The translations under genes and the position numbers were made by a program. A stretch of 60,000 bases of DNA from Mesostigma viride (Eukaryota > Streptophyta > Mesostigmatophyceae > Mesostigmatales > Mesostigmataceae): positions 3,669,740-3,729,739 of the forward strand of contig RPFO01000164.1 in NCBI GenBank assembly GCA_009746045.1. Direction: 5' to 3'. This document shows, in pieces, positions 45,201 to 56,700 of this stretch (positions are counted from its first letter, which is position 1; each line of letters starts with the position of its first letter). The notes under the pieces are model-generated. The model saw only the letters and a list, made by a program, of their open reading frames with translations. It made no database searches and was not told the origin of the DNA.

Positions 45201-48200
45201 AATAAGGAGGCATTCACCCATCCTTTTATCCAGGCACCCATTACTAAAACCACGCAGCCACCTAACCACCCAGCCAGCTGGCCCCATGTGTGCCCACCAG
45301 GCCGCCCACCCCTGACCCACCCACGCCCCTTCCCACTCGACCACTCTTTCCCCCCATACCCTTATACCCACCGACCTGCACCCACTCACCCTCACACATC
45401 CACATCCTCTCAGCCAGTCACCCACCCATCTCACCCCTAACATGCACAGCCCTCCACCCGCGCTAGGTGAGTCGATCCCAACTACAAAACCACCCACCCA
45501 CCCATATCCGTGCACCCACCCACCCATCTACCTTCCCCATCGCTCACCCCACCCACTTCTAATCACAGCTACACATCCACCCGCCACAAACCAACGGTGC
45601 AAATCCTCCAGCCCATGCAACAGTTTCACTCAGGCATCCAACAATGCACCCACCTAGGAGTTCCCAAACCCCGTCGATCCCCCAGCCACCTGGCGATTCA
45701 CTTATAAGCAACCACCCTTGCACCCATCCACCCACCATAACCACCCACCCACCCGCCCCCTCCCTCCCTCCCTCCCTCCCTCCCTCCCTCCCTCCCTCCC
45801 TCCCTCCTCCCTCCCTCCTCCCCCTCCCTCCCTCCCTCCCTCCCCCCTCCCTCCCTCCCTCCTCCCTCCCTCCTCCCTCCTCCCTCCTCCCTCCCTCCTC
45901 CCTCCTCCCTCCCTCCCTCCCTCCCTCCCTCCCTCCCTCCCGCCACCCCACCCACCCACCCTCTCCAACTGCATGTGGACTGCCTCTCCCAGCGACTCGG
46001 CCAGCCGTTTGAGTGTGTTTGGGCCATATGCTGATGCCCATGGATATTACGCGCGCCATCAACCAGGCAACACCAGTGACACTTGAGCTCCTTGTTATCC
46101 TTCTCATCGGATGTACTGACGACACCCTGCACAATTACAGCTCACAAGGCAACTAACATGCTGGAGGAACGCATCCGCCGCAGTGGACGTCAGTAACGGA
46201 TGTTGCAATGTTGCTGGAGGGAGGTCAATCGACCGCACCCGTACATACAAGGGGCAATTATTGATGCGTCATACCCAAAACAGGAAGAAAATGTGGCACA
46301 ACTAACCTTGCCATCAACATGGATGGACGGAGTTGGAGACCAACTGCAGCGCGGCATTCGCAAGGGCACAGGCTGTGTTGTTCAGCAGGTCCACCGCTGG
46401 ACTGCCCGATGCCGAGTCCAGGTTCTTCCTTACACAAACTCTCCACAAGCGTGATTGTCGCGTCCTTGGCTGCCAACTGCGGAAAGGAGGCCAGTGCTCG
46501 CTTCAGCAGGAACTCGGCAATTGCAATCACGGTGGGCCCTGGCACGATTTGCAGGCCTACACATGCTTGCCCCGCATGTGCCTCCCCCACGTGTGCATCC
46601 ACCGCAGTTGACGTGCTCGCTCGCAGCTCCCACTACCGCTGGCTTCGTTGCCATGTTCCTCCACCCGTTGCCTCTTGCATCTTAGCTGTTCCTCGCGCTT
46701 CTCCGCAGCCTCTCTTTCCCTCTCTTCCTCTCTCTTTTCTGCTGCCGTTCATGCCTTGCTCCAGATATAGATGTGGCTGCTTAGGCGTTCAATCTGCATC
46801 ACAGAATTGGACGATATGCACGTCAAAGGAAAGCCAACCAAGCAGCAACATTACCAACAATGTAGCGGGAGGGTCAGTGCAGAGGCCAGCAACATAACTG
46901 CCTTAGTCTTGTACTCCTACCACACACATTAGGGAAGACTGCTGGCATGGCAGCCTGCATCACAGCAATGAATTGCCGCCAACTAAAATAAGAGAGTGAC
47001 TCACCGCTACTCTTCCCTGAAGCCGACTGGTCACACCTCCATTGTGGCGTTGTTTTACCACTTTAACGCTCTTCCACAGCGTGCGATTTTGTTGATGCCA
47101 TTTTCTCAATTCCTGTAGCATATATTTTGCCCCCGCCGCACGCTTCCATGGGTTGCCATGTACATCATACTTTGCTGATGCTGCAGAGAAGTCAAGCGGT
47201 TCTTTGCATTCCCTCACCTGTATTCAACGGCAACGCCAAAACGGAATGCCAACGAATGCGGAGCGGGGGAACAAGGCATAAAGCAACGCATGGTGAACCG
47301 GCAGATGCTGAGGCAGACACGACAATGCACTGGGTGCATGGCAACCATGTGAACACTGATGGTAGCACTCACATGCCTAACAAGCATTTTCTTTGTTTCC
47401 CCTGGGTTAGAGTGTAAGGCCTATGCCAACCAAGGTAAACAACAAAACAACACATCCTAAACTGCCCTAACTGACATGGGCAACAAACATGGCCAATGGA
47501 GGACAAGGAACCAAGTAGGATCATCCAACAGGATCATGGTATTATGGCAGCTTGCATGCAGTAAATTACATCAAGCATGGTTGGCTCAGCACATTGAAGT
47601 ATTGTCACATCATTAGAACAAGGGAAAGTCAGAAATCAACGCATGGTGAACCGGCAGATGATGAGGCAGACACGACAATGCACTTGGTGCATGGCAACTA
47701 TGTGAACACTGATGGTAGCATTCACATGCCTAACAAGCATTTTCTCTGTTTCCCCTGGGTTAGAGTGTAAGGCCTATGCCAACCCAGCTAAACAACAAAA
47801 CAACACATCCTAAACTGCGCTAACTGACATGGGCAACAAACATGGCCAATGGACACAACACCTTGAAATGGCCTTTTTTTTACATAAATTATGGCCCATG
47901 GCAAGTTTATTGTCCGATTGACCTAGGATTGGATCCCACCACTCCCCGGGATGTGTCTGGCTAGTGGTGGAGTAGTTGAGTCAAAATGTTAAGTTTACAT
48001 GGTACTCCCTGCTTAAGTTAACTCCAGATCCAAGGCCAAAACTGGCCACCTAAACCACTTGCACTTGCATAGAAACAATAGTTGATCTCAGATTATGCTG
48101 TAACTTTGCAGTGGTGATGAATAATAGTTGTTCTGACCTTGTACAAAGTTCTACGCCATTTGGAGCCCTAGTTGGTGACAAATGCTAGCAAAATTTTGCT

Positions 48201-51200
48201 AGCATTTGTCATTAATGGCCATTTAAAATCAATATTTAACCCAAATAATGTCAGAATGCCACCAAAACTTATTGCCATCATGCCAGCACCTGAAGCAAGG
48301 TCTCAACAAGTCATGAGCAGAAATTCAGATCATGCAGAGCCCGAAATGGTGACATTTGCCAGCAATTGTCACCATTTTTTGCTTTTTTACCCACAATTTT
48401 AACAACATTACCCACCAAAACATTCTCCAAGCTGGGGCGCATCATTTAAATCTTTGCAGGCAACTCAAGAATGACTAGTACAAACAGTGTGCAAAACCTT
48501 GGTGCATGTGAATGCCTGAGTGGTGACCATTGCTAGCAGAATCCATCATGTAAAGTAGGCATTGCCAGTATGCCACAAAGCTGTGATGTGCAGTGCATGT
48601 CCATATGTATACCCCATGACACCGTGCCTCTAAACTACTTGGCACATTGCAAAATGGGAAGGAAAGGTGAATAATACATGCCACATCACTAACACAGCCA
48701 TTTGAATGCTACCAACACGCACCATGCATGATATACACTGCGTGTACAGTAATACATGTCGAGAATATGCCGAGCGAGCATATCAAGGTGCAGTGACCCC
48801 AACGCTGGCACATGTCACCTGGCATCCACGTATGCTCACATGATATGGCATTGGCATATCCCATGTCTCCATCTCTTGCACTTTGTGCGCACCAAGCCAC
48901 CCATGCAGTCGCCCACCCATGCAGCCACCTGGCCACCCACCCACACAACTGCTCACACACTCGCGCGCCCGTGCACCCAGACAGCCACCTGTCCTCCCAC
49001 CCAGTGACCCACCCACCAAGCCAGCCGCGCACGTGCTTACCCAACTTATACAACCATGCGTGCACCTAGGCACCCAACCACCTACCAACCCACTTGGGCA
49101 TCCACCCACCCACCAAGGCACCTGCGCAACCCACACACCAACTAGGTAATAAGCAGGCATTCCCCCATCCAATGAGCCAACCACCCAACCACCCAACCAC
49201 CTAAACACCCAGCCAGCTGGCCCCATATGCACCCGTCCGGCCACCCACAGTTGACCCACCCACGCACCTACCCACTCAACCATTCACTGCCCCCACACCC
49301 TTATACCCACTGACCCACCCACTGACCCACCCACACATGCATTTTCTCAGCCAGCACCCCGGCACCTACCTCACCCCAAACCTGCACAGCCCTTCACCCG
49401 TGATAGGTGAGTCGGTCCCAACCATAAACCCATCCACGCATCCATATCTGTGCGCCCACCCGTCCATCTACCCGTCCCTTCGCCCACCCACCCACATCTA
49501 GTCATCTACACATCCACCAGCCACCAGCCACCAATGGCCCACCCACCAACCCACACACACACATACATCCCTAACCAACCAACCACCAACACACCACCCT
49601 CAAAAACGTGCAGTTGTTTCACTCATGCATCCAACAACCCACCCACTTCAAAGTCCCCAAAGCCTATCATCACCCAGCCACCTGGGCATCTGCCAATAAC
49701 CGACCGCCCTTGCACTCATCCACCCACCATGACCAGCCAGCCAGCCACCCACCCTCTCCAACTGCCTGTGCTCCCACCTACGCAGCCAGCCATTTACCAA
49801 AGCATCCACCTATCAGCCACCCACCTGCCATTGAACCCACCCACGCCTAGGCATCCCTTGAAGCATCTATAGCCCAAGCCTCCCACCCAAGGCTCTCTGG
49901 GCAATCAAACAACCAAACAACCAATCACCCAGCTATACAACCACCTAACCACCTAACCACTCAACAACACAATCACCGAACCACCTAACTACCCAACACC
50001 CAAACCAGCCAGGCATGTGCCCGCCTCGCATGCCCTCACCATTGCAACACCCCATACACGCCCCGCTCACCTAGCCAGCCACACACCCAGCCAGTCTCCT
50101 GCTCAACTCACGCATGAAGGCAATATCAGCCATGCATGGCCTCACCTTGCATCACTTGCATTGCCTGGTTACTTTGCATGAGACAGCTTCCATCTCATTG
50201 TCAGCAACTGAAAAGGCTCTTTCTTCACAGTTATGAATAAGCTACAACGTTGGAAACGTTCTCCCATCCCTCTTTAAAACAGTCTTTAAATCAGAAAGAC
50301 AAGGGCAAATCTCTGGACAAGGTGGCAATAACCACTGCACCATGCTCTTGAGAAAGTCTTAACAACCCAGCTTTCTACCCTTTTAGAAGCTGCCTTGCGT
50401 TAGCAACGATTCTGGGCCCTCTGGCTCGCTCACCTGGCTTAATCTGCGCTTCTTTATGGCTGCCGGGATATGCGAAGCTTGGGCCGAGGGTGTCGTGGCG
50501 AGGTCGTCTGCCCGACTCATCACTTCTCGAAACCGCACTGCCGACTAATAAAAACGATGCCCCCCTTTGCCTTTTGTATCGGGCATCAAAAGAACAATGA
50601 ACTCGCTTGGAAACACTGTCGCAAAGAGCTTCCTACAGGCATTATAAGCAATTTTCGCAGCTTTTACCGCACTTACTGCACATCCGGAGGACCATTAGCG
50701 GCCTTCGCGCGGAATCTTGGGCACGCCATATCTTCTGCTGGCTCATTGCCGCAGGCTGGCAGTATAGGAAGGTCGGGCATAGCCTAAAGAGCTGATTATC
50801 TGACGACAAAGATATGCATTGCATGAAGCAAGAAACAGACGGATTTCGCACCCCCATATTTATTCACGTCAATGCCGGACAATTAAAAGCGAAACTCAAA
50901 AAACGAAAACACTAACGTTTTCGGGAATATTATAACGAACAAGCTGAGCTGCCAGCTATGTCGCGGTTTACGATCCAGTTAACGATAACGGCTCCGTAAC
51001 CACCCCAGTGCCTAATATTGGGGCAGCTATGGCGCCGTAACCACTACCTGACCCGTCCCGTATACCCCAACGTAACCTGAACCGAAGCCGTTCACGCCCC
51101 CGTAAACATGACCGGCCCAGTTACTGGGCCGTACCGAATCTCGGGGCCAATATTCCGAATGGTACCGTAACCGGTCCGGTAACCCAAACCGCCAACGAAT

Positions 51201-51412
51201 ACGGACCCGTAACCTGGCCCGTCGAAGTTACCGGGCAGGTTACGGGGGCGTCGAAGTTACCGGACAGGTTACGGGGGCTTCAAATTAACTCCTAGTGCTC
51301 GTGTGCAAGCCTCAAGTGTTGAGCGCTGTAAACATTATCCGATTTAACAAAGCTCCGTTTCCAACCATATCACACATTGCTGCATTGCAACCATATCCTT
51401 CACATTGCGTGT
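42242..51412. repeat. Second copy of 32889-42117, probably a false duplication
   Basis: It repeats all contents of 32889-42117: hairpin array, 154-codon ORF (here broken), GGGA tract (about 43340-43640), LINE tails, CCAC tracts, CCCT tract (about 45757-45941), remnants of the unidentified gene, direct duplications, palindrome (48176-48211), right subterminal repeats (50985-51280), terminus at 51296 and LTR. The first 1.4 kb carries many one-base deletions and later parts only isolated substitutions (for example near 46922, 50174, 50580 and 50688). Confidence 0.85.
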
Positions 51413-51428
51413 GCGAAGAACGTTAACT
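51301..51428 (+). repeat. 5' LTR, right part
   Basis: Continues the LTR after the second GCTC (51297-51300), includes TGTAA near 51330 and ends CGTTAACT. No standard tRNA primer-binding site is recognised in the CAAATTACAACCAGTC that follows. Confidence 0.88.
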
Positions 51429-51521
51429 CAAATTACAACCAGTCTCAGCGGAACGGCCAGGAGGGTCGTTGCCGGTTGCGGTGTGCAGCTTTGACGACGA
51501 GAGGAGCTCGTCCGGTGGTGA

Positions 51522-52438
51522 ATGGTGCAGGAGGAACAACGGCAGCAGGATTTCCGGTTTCGGCAGTCTGCTGGGGGTTCGATTTCTCCTGAATTACGCC
51601 GTGTCGTTCGGGATCTATCTTTGTTGCTTGCAGATCGTCCGCCTGTAAATCGCAGCTTCGTGCAATTCGTCGACGACCAGGTCGAAGATTGGGAGCGAAT
51701 TCTGCGACACGTACAAACCATCGTCATTCCGGAGCACCGGAGCATCGACGACCTTGAGCAGGAGCTTCACGGGTTGGTCGGCATCCAGACGGTGATTACT
51801 GCAGTAGCAGAGCGAGTGCGGACGGAGTTGGCAGCAAGGCGAGGCGAGGTTGCGGAGGCAGCTGGCGCAGGGCGACACGAGTTTGTGCCGACAGTAGCGG
51901 GCGCGGGAGTACCACGTGCTTTCGCAGGCGGCATCGGCGACGAGGGTGTTGCAGCGGGCCAGTTAGGCGTGAACGACGCGGAGCGGAGCACACAGGCGGC
52001 TTGCAGAGGTCGGGGCGACAGCGGAAGCCATCGCCGGAGGACAGCGCGCGACAAGAGTCGGCAGGTTTCCAGAGCGAGTAAGAGTTCCTTTTCAGGAGCT
52101 GCCCCCGCCCCTTCGCGTTCGTGTGACGCGTTGGGAGGAGTTTGCACCTCTTGGTACGAGAGTGACCTTGAGGTAGGAGCAGGGGGTGTCGCTGGGCTAG
52201 GCGACGAGGCACTGGCGACCACGAGGTGCCAACGTACAATCCGCGAGGTGCCAACGACGGGTTGTCACCTGTCTACTTTACCAACGGTGACGATTCAGTC
52301 ATCGCGGGCCGACAGCGGGTCGACGACGGCGCAGCAGGTAGCAGGGTACCAGAGCTGATTGTGGTGAGCGACAGCGACGACGACAGCGACAAGGAGAACC
52401 AGGACGCGCCTGGGGCCAGCCGTGGTGGTCTTGCCTGA
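51522..52438 (+). CDS. Pre-gag coding region, unknown product
   Basis: ATG at 51522 opens a 278-codon frame with helical, coding-like sequence at least to about 52080 (RRVVRDLSLLLADRPPVNRS; FVDDQVEDWERILRHVQTIV). Coding character then moves to a second frame at 52096-52175 (LRVRVTRWEEFAPLGTRVTL) and a third at 52226-52438, which ends with an acidic Ser/Asp/Lys/Glu tail (VVSDSDDDSDKENQ). A pyrimidine-rich AG precedes the second block and a GT follows it, so short introns are possible; indels are the alternative. Most Copia elements begin with gag directly, so this 0.9-kb region is extra. It may be an N-terminal gag extension or a separate accessory protein. Confidence 0.45.
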
Positions 52439-52540
52439 GTGGTAACACTTGGCACTTTCCTTTCTTGTTCAGTAGCTTATATTGCTTTAATTGCTGCTTG
52501 GCCACTTGGCTGGCTGTAGCAGATCTGAACAGAGGCCATC

Positions 52541-53718
52541 ATGGAGGATGGAGCTATCAACCAACAAGCGGGCTTTATGGGCTTCGGCGGCGCGGCGATG
52601 GACGAGATGGACGCGATGGACGCGGTGGACGCGATGGACGCGGGGACGGCCAGGCGCTGGGAGACCAGGCTGAGGTGCCAGATAATCAGAGCCAAGGATC
52701 GCAGGGCGGGCAGCACGCGCCAGCCGCAGATCAAGCGGCGCCTAAGCGACCAACCGTTGCTGAGGGGTACGCGGTGCTAGGCCAGTTTCAGTCCATCAAG
52801 GACAATTGGCAGCCCCGGGATGCTGAGAGGATGTTAGAGGACATGAACTTGTACACGGAGATATACAACGGTGACAAGCTTCGCATCCTGGCGTCTAGTG
52901 CCTACATACGGCAGTCGGCGAGGCGGCTGTTCAAGTTTGTTCGGGAGCGACACGCGGCGGGGGACACCTGGACGGCGTTTATGACGCGACTCAGGTCGTT
53001 CCTGAGTGACAAGAGGACCATAGATGGGTCCCACCTGAAGCAAGAATACCTGGACTACAAGCCCATCAAGGGGCAGCTAGTGGTCCACGCCTTTGAAGAC
53101 TTCGTCAAGCTGAGGGAGGACGCCATGGCCAAGGGCTTCTTCGTCGCAGATCGGATGGCCATGGGCGACTTTCTCAAGTCGCTGCAGCTGGATCCGGTCA
53201 CCATGGATAATGTGACCATCCACATGCGACAGGTCCATGGCTGGGCAGCCATGACGGACCAGTTGTATGAGTGTTTCAGCGGCAAGTACGTGGGTGGTAA
53301 GCGCCCTCGTCAGGGTGATGAGGAGGCCACTGAACCCACGGTTAAGTCCATGAGGGGATCGGGCCACGGGGGCCCAGCGCCCTCGAGAGGGCCTGAGACC
53401 TCTTCAAGGGGTCGAGGAAGGTCCAGGAGGGGGCGTGACAGAAGGGCTGGACGGGGGACCCCGCCGAAGTCGGGACATCCACAGTCCCAGTTTGACTTCA
53501 AGAGGGTGGGTGGTCCTCCCAAGGCTGGGCCCAGCAGTGGGACCTCACGGGACATCAGTCAGGTGGAATGTTATTTCTGCCAGGGGAAGGGTCACTTCAG
53601 GAATGAGTGTCCCTCGTACCTGAGGCAGGAAGGTCAGAGCAAGCCAGCTCAGGGTGGCAGCAAGGACAAGGCTGGTCCATCCCAGGACAAGGGCAAGGGC
53701 AAGGCTGCTGATCATTGA
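52541..53718 (+). CDS. Gag (capsid and CCHC zinc knuckle), one frame change near the start
   Basis: Gag forms the particle that packages the element's RNA. The likely start is ATG 52541 (MEDGAINQQAGFMGFGG and an Asp/Ala/Met repeat). After a GGGG run at about 52641-52644 the coding frame moves by one base to the frame that stays open from 52465 to 53718. One more G there would restore a single frame, so a homopolymer error, a mutation or a -1 shift are all possible. The middle is a helical capsid-like region (DKLRILASSAYIRQSARRLF; FVKLREDAMAKGFFVADRMA). Then follows an Arg/Gly/Ser-rich basic stretch and a CCHC knuckle (C-x2-C-x4-H-x4-C, CYFCQGKGHFRNEC, 53569-53610) that binds RNA. It ends at TGA 53716, in the same frame as pol. 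Confidence 0.85.
53716..53718 (+). promoter_or_regulatory. Gag-Pol TGA, candidate readthrough site
   Basis: The TGA is followed by C (TGA CTT GAG). Gag and Pol are in one frame, both sides read as protein (AADH before, LEPAHIPEPW after), and no ATG opens pol. UGA followed by C is a leaky stop context in eukaryotes. A nonsense mutation is the alternative. Confidence 0.55.
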
Positions 53719-56700
53719 CTTGAGCCTGCACACATCCCTGAACCCTGGAGGGTGCCCCCAGGGGTGTGTAATGAAGCTGCTAGTGACAGCAGTGAGGGGC
53801 AGCCCCATGCTCTAGTGAAAGAGCCTATTGGACACGATGGGGCAAGCTTGGTTACCACAGAGAGTATGCCAGCTGTAGCTGCAGTGGTTACTCGCCAACG
53901 TGCCCGCCATGGCGGTGCTGAGCCTGAGGTAGGACCTGGTGATGTGGACCCAGGTGGATCTCAGAAGCATTCTGACCGTGCAGGACTGGCACAGGATGGT
54001 CAGGATGAGGATAGGGCTGGAGACAGTCTGACAGGCACGACCCTGGTGCCTCCTGTACATAAGGGATCTGTACATACCTTGAGTGCTAATAATGACAATA
54101 AAAGGTTTTCTCTCTTGTATGACATTGCCTCAAGGTTGCATACCATGTTTGGCCATGCAGCTCAGTCTTTGCAAGTTGCTAGACGGCTGGGAGGAAGTGA
54201 GTTGTACTCCATCTGCCAACAGGTTGCTCAAGCTTGCAAGTGCAGGCTAGTTGCTAGAAAGCCCAAGCAGTCTCATGCCAGGACTCCTATTTTGCAGCCA
54301 GGCCATGTGCAGGTAGATATTCAGAGAATCAGGGGTTTGAAGCTGCTGGTGGCAGTGGACAGATATACCAAGTACAAGACCCTAGAGATCCTGCCTGACA
54401 TGGAGAAGCCTACATTGATTGCTGCTCTGAAGTTGACAAGGAGCAGGTACCCTGGGTTGGAGTTGTTGCAGTGTGACATTCAGTTTGAGTGCTGTGAGAA
54501 CCTGCCAGAGTTTCCAGAGTTGCTGATTACACCCAGGGAGAGCCACGGCCAGCAAGGGGTGGTGGAGAGAGCCATCCAAGAGATCAAGACTGTGCTGCTG
54601 GTGGAGAGGATTCCAAGGACGTCATCTGCCATTGTGACATCTGCATGGCTACGTTCTGTGGAGGACAGGCTGAACCTGAGGACTCCCATGTTCTTTGGTG
54701 ACATTGCCATCAATCCTCTTATGCTGCATACCAGGATGCTGCCAGCTGATGCTGAGCAGGCATGGAAGGAGAAGCTAGAGGCCAAGTTCCTCAAGCTGAG
54801 GCAGAAAGACAAGGGCTGGAGTGTCCTAGAACCTAACGTTGGACAACAGGTTGTTGTGTGGAAGGAACCAAGCTTTCCAGGGAAACGTGGCAGCTGGCAT
54901 GATGGGGTGGTGACCCGAGTAGAAGCCGCTGGCCATAAGTGCTGGGTGGCCATTGATGGCTCCCAAGCAGTGCACCGTCTGTCCTGGTCAAAGATCCGTC
55001 CCCGGGGAGGTAATCAAGGAGACCTCTTCCAGGTGCCCGCTGGTGTACAAGGCGGGGGTGACGTGGAGCTTCCTGATCAGGGTGCTACAGCTGTATCGAG
55101 CCCTCAGGGTGACCCTGGCCCGGCCCCTGGGGTACCTTCACATACGGTGGTTGGGCAAGCAGGCGGACAGGCTGCACCTCCGGAACGGCCCGACACCAGG
55201 CCTAGGGGTGTGCGTCTATCAGATATTGTACAGGCTTTGCAAAGAGCCAAGAAGGAGCCTAAGGTGTCCAAGCTTGTCCAGTTGGATGAACCTGAGGTAG
55301 CTGCCATGGAGATAGATACCAATGCACAGGTTTCTGTCATGGGACCTCAGCATACAGGAGAACTGCTGGTCGGAGAACCAAGTTGCCCCTGGGTGTCTGA
55401 TTTCAGTGGTAGGACGCATCTAAGGGTGTTGGGAGAGGTTACTGCCCCTGTCATGGGTGTGGATGTGACCTTCCTTGTCCTAGAGGACTATGATGGCCCT
55501 GTGATTTTGGGTCAGAATTTTCTGGGCAATCCTGGGATTTCTATCAGAGCTACAGCTCTGAGAAGAGATGGCTGGGGGATGATTCCCCTAGAAAATTTCA
55601 GGACAACATTTCCAGTCAGGTGCAGGGCCAAGCCGGTCAAGGGTGTAAAATGGGATGAAGGGGAGGTGCCCCCAGCGGCCAGTTTGGTGATTCCAGCTGT
55701 GTTGCACCCCAGCAGTATTGGCATAACTCACAGGAGCCTTGCTGCACACTCTCCTTTGACATATGACCAGCTGGTCCAAGAGATGAGCTCGCCTACTTTG
55801 TTTGAGGCTTGGAAGCTCGCCTTCTCCAAGGCATTGGAGGAGTGGTTGCAGTTTGAGTGTGCTGCACCAACAGACAGACGTCCCCCAGCATCAAGGAAGC
55901 TTGCTTTGAGATTTGTGCTGAAGAGGAAGGTTGTGGATGAGGTATCAGTGCCCCATGTCAGGCCTGTCCTGAATGAGTATCACGGCACGGGGAGTCTGCC
56001 AGGAGAGGAGCTATACACGCCAGGGATGCTACACGACACATGGAGAATTTTGCTATGTCTCTACGTGGGGTTGCTGAACAGGGGAGCAGCTATGTCATCA
56101 GTGCTGCTGGACTTCAAGAGGGCATTTTTAAAATCTGATCCAGAAGTGGCCAGGAGGGTGTGGAAGCAGGATGAGCCTTACTGTGTTGAGGTGCCTGCCA
56201 TCTGGAAGCTGGAGCTGCATCAACAATTCCTGGTTATTCTGAAGGGCCTGGAAGGACTCAGGTCGAGCCCAATCATCTGGAGACTCACGCTGCAGGAAGC
56301 TCTGATCAGTGAGTGTGGCTTGAGAGTGTCTTCAGTTGATCCCTGTTTGCTGCTGGCCCAATGGGAGGGTCTGCCAGTGTATGCTAGTTTGCATGGAGAT
56401 GATCTGCATTTGCTAGCCCCCACGACCTGGCTGAAGAAGTTTATTCCTGTCATCAGTGGCAAGTTTTCACTGGGCAAGGAGCTGTGGCAGGAGCCCAACA
56501 AGCCTGTAGTGTTCTGTGGAATGCAGGCTACCCTGTTCAGGAGGGACGGGGAGTGGAGTATCAGGCTTCAGGCTGGAGGAGATTATAAACAGACCATTGT
56601 GAAGGCCTTGCCAGAGAAGATCACCCAGGCTGCAGGACCTGAGTTGAGAGGCATGTGGGCCTGGTTTGCCAGCATCTGTGGTCCGTCTTTGATGGTCCAT

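Noticed and set aside
28245-51296. A single 23-kb giant transposon
   Set aside because: The interval contains a complete right terminus with LTR flank at 42001-42117, then an N gap and a repeat of the interior. A 13.76-kb element counted partly twice fits better.
42242-51296. Separate annotation of every gene and repeat in the second copy
   Set aside because: They duplicate 32889-42001, with errors at the left edge; listing them again would double-count one locus.
54480-54953. 157-codon minus-strand ORF and other antisense ORFs in gag-pol
   Set aside because: They are shadows of the pol frame, which has ordered catalytic motifs.
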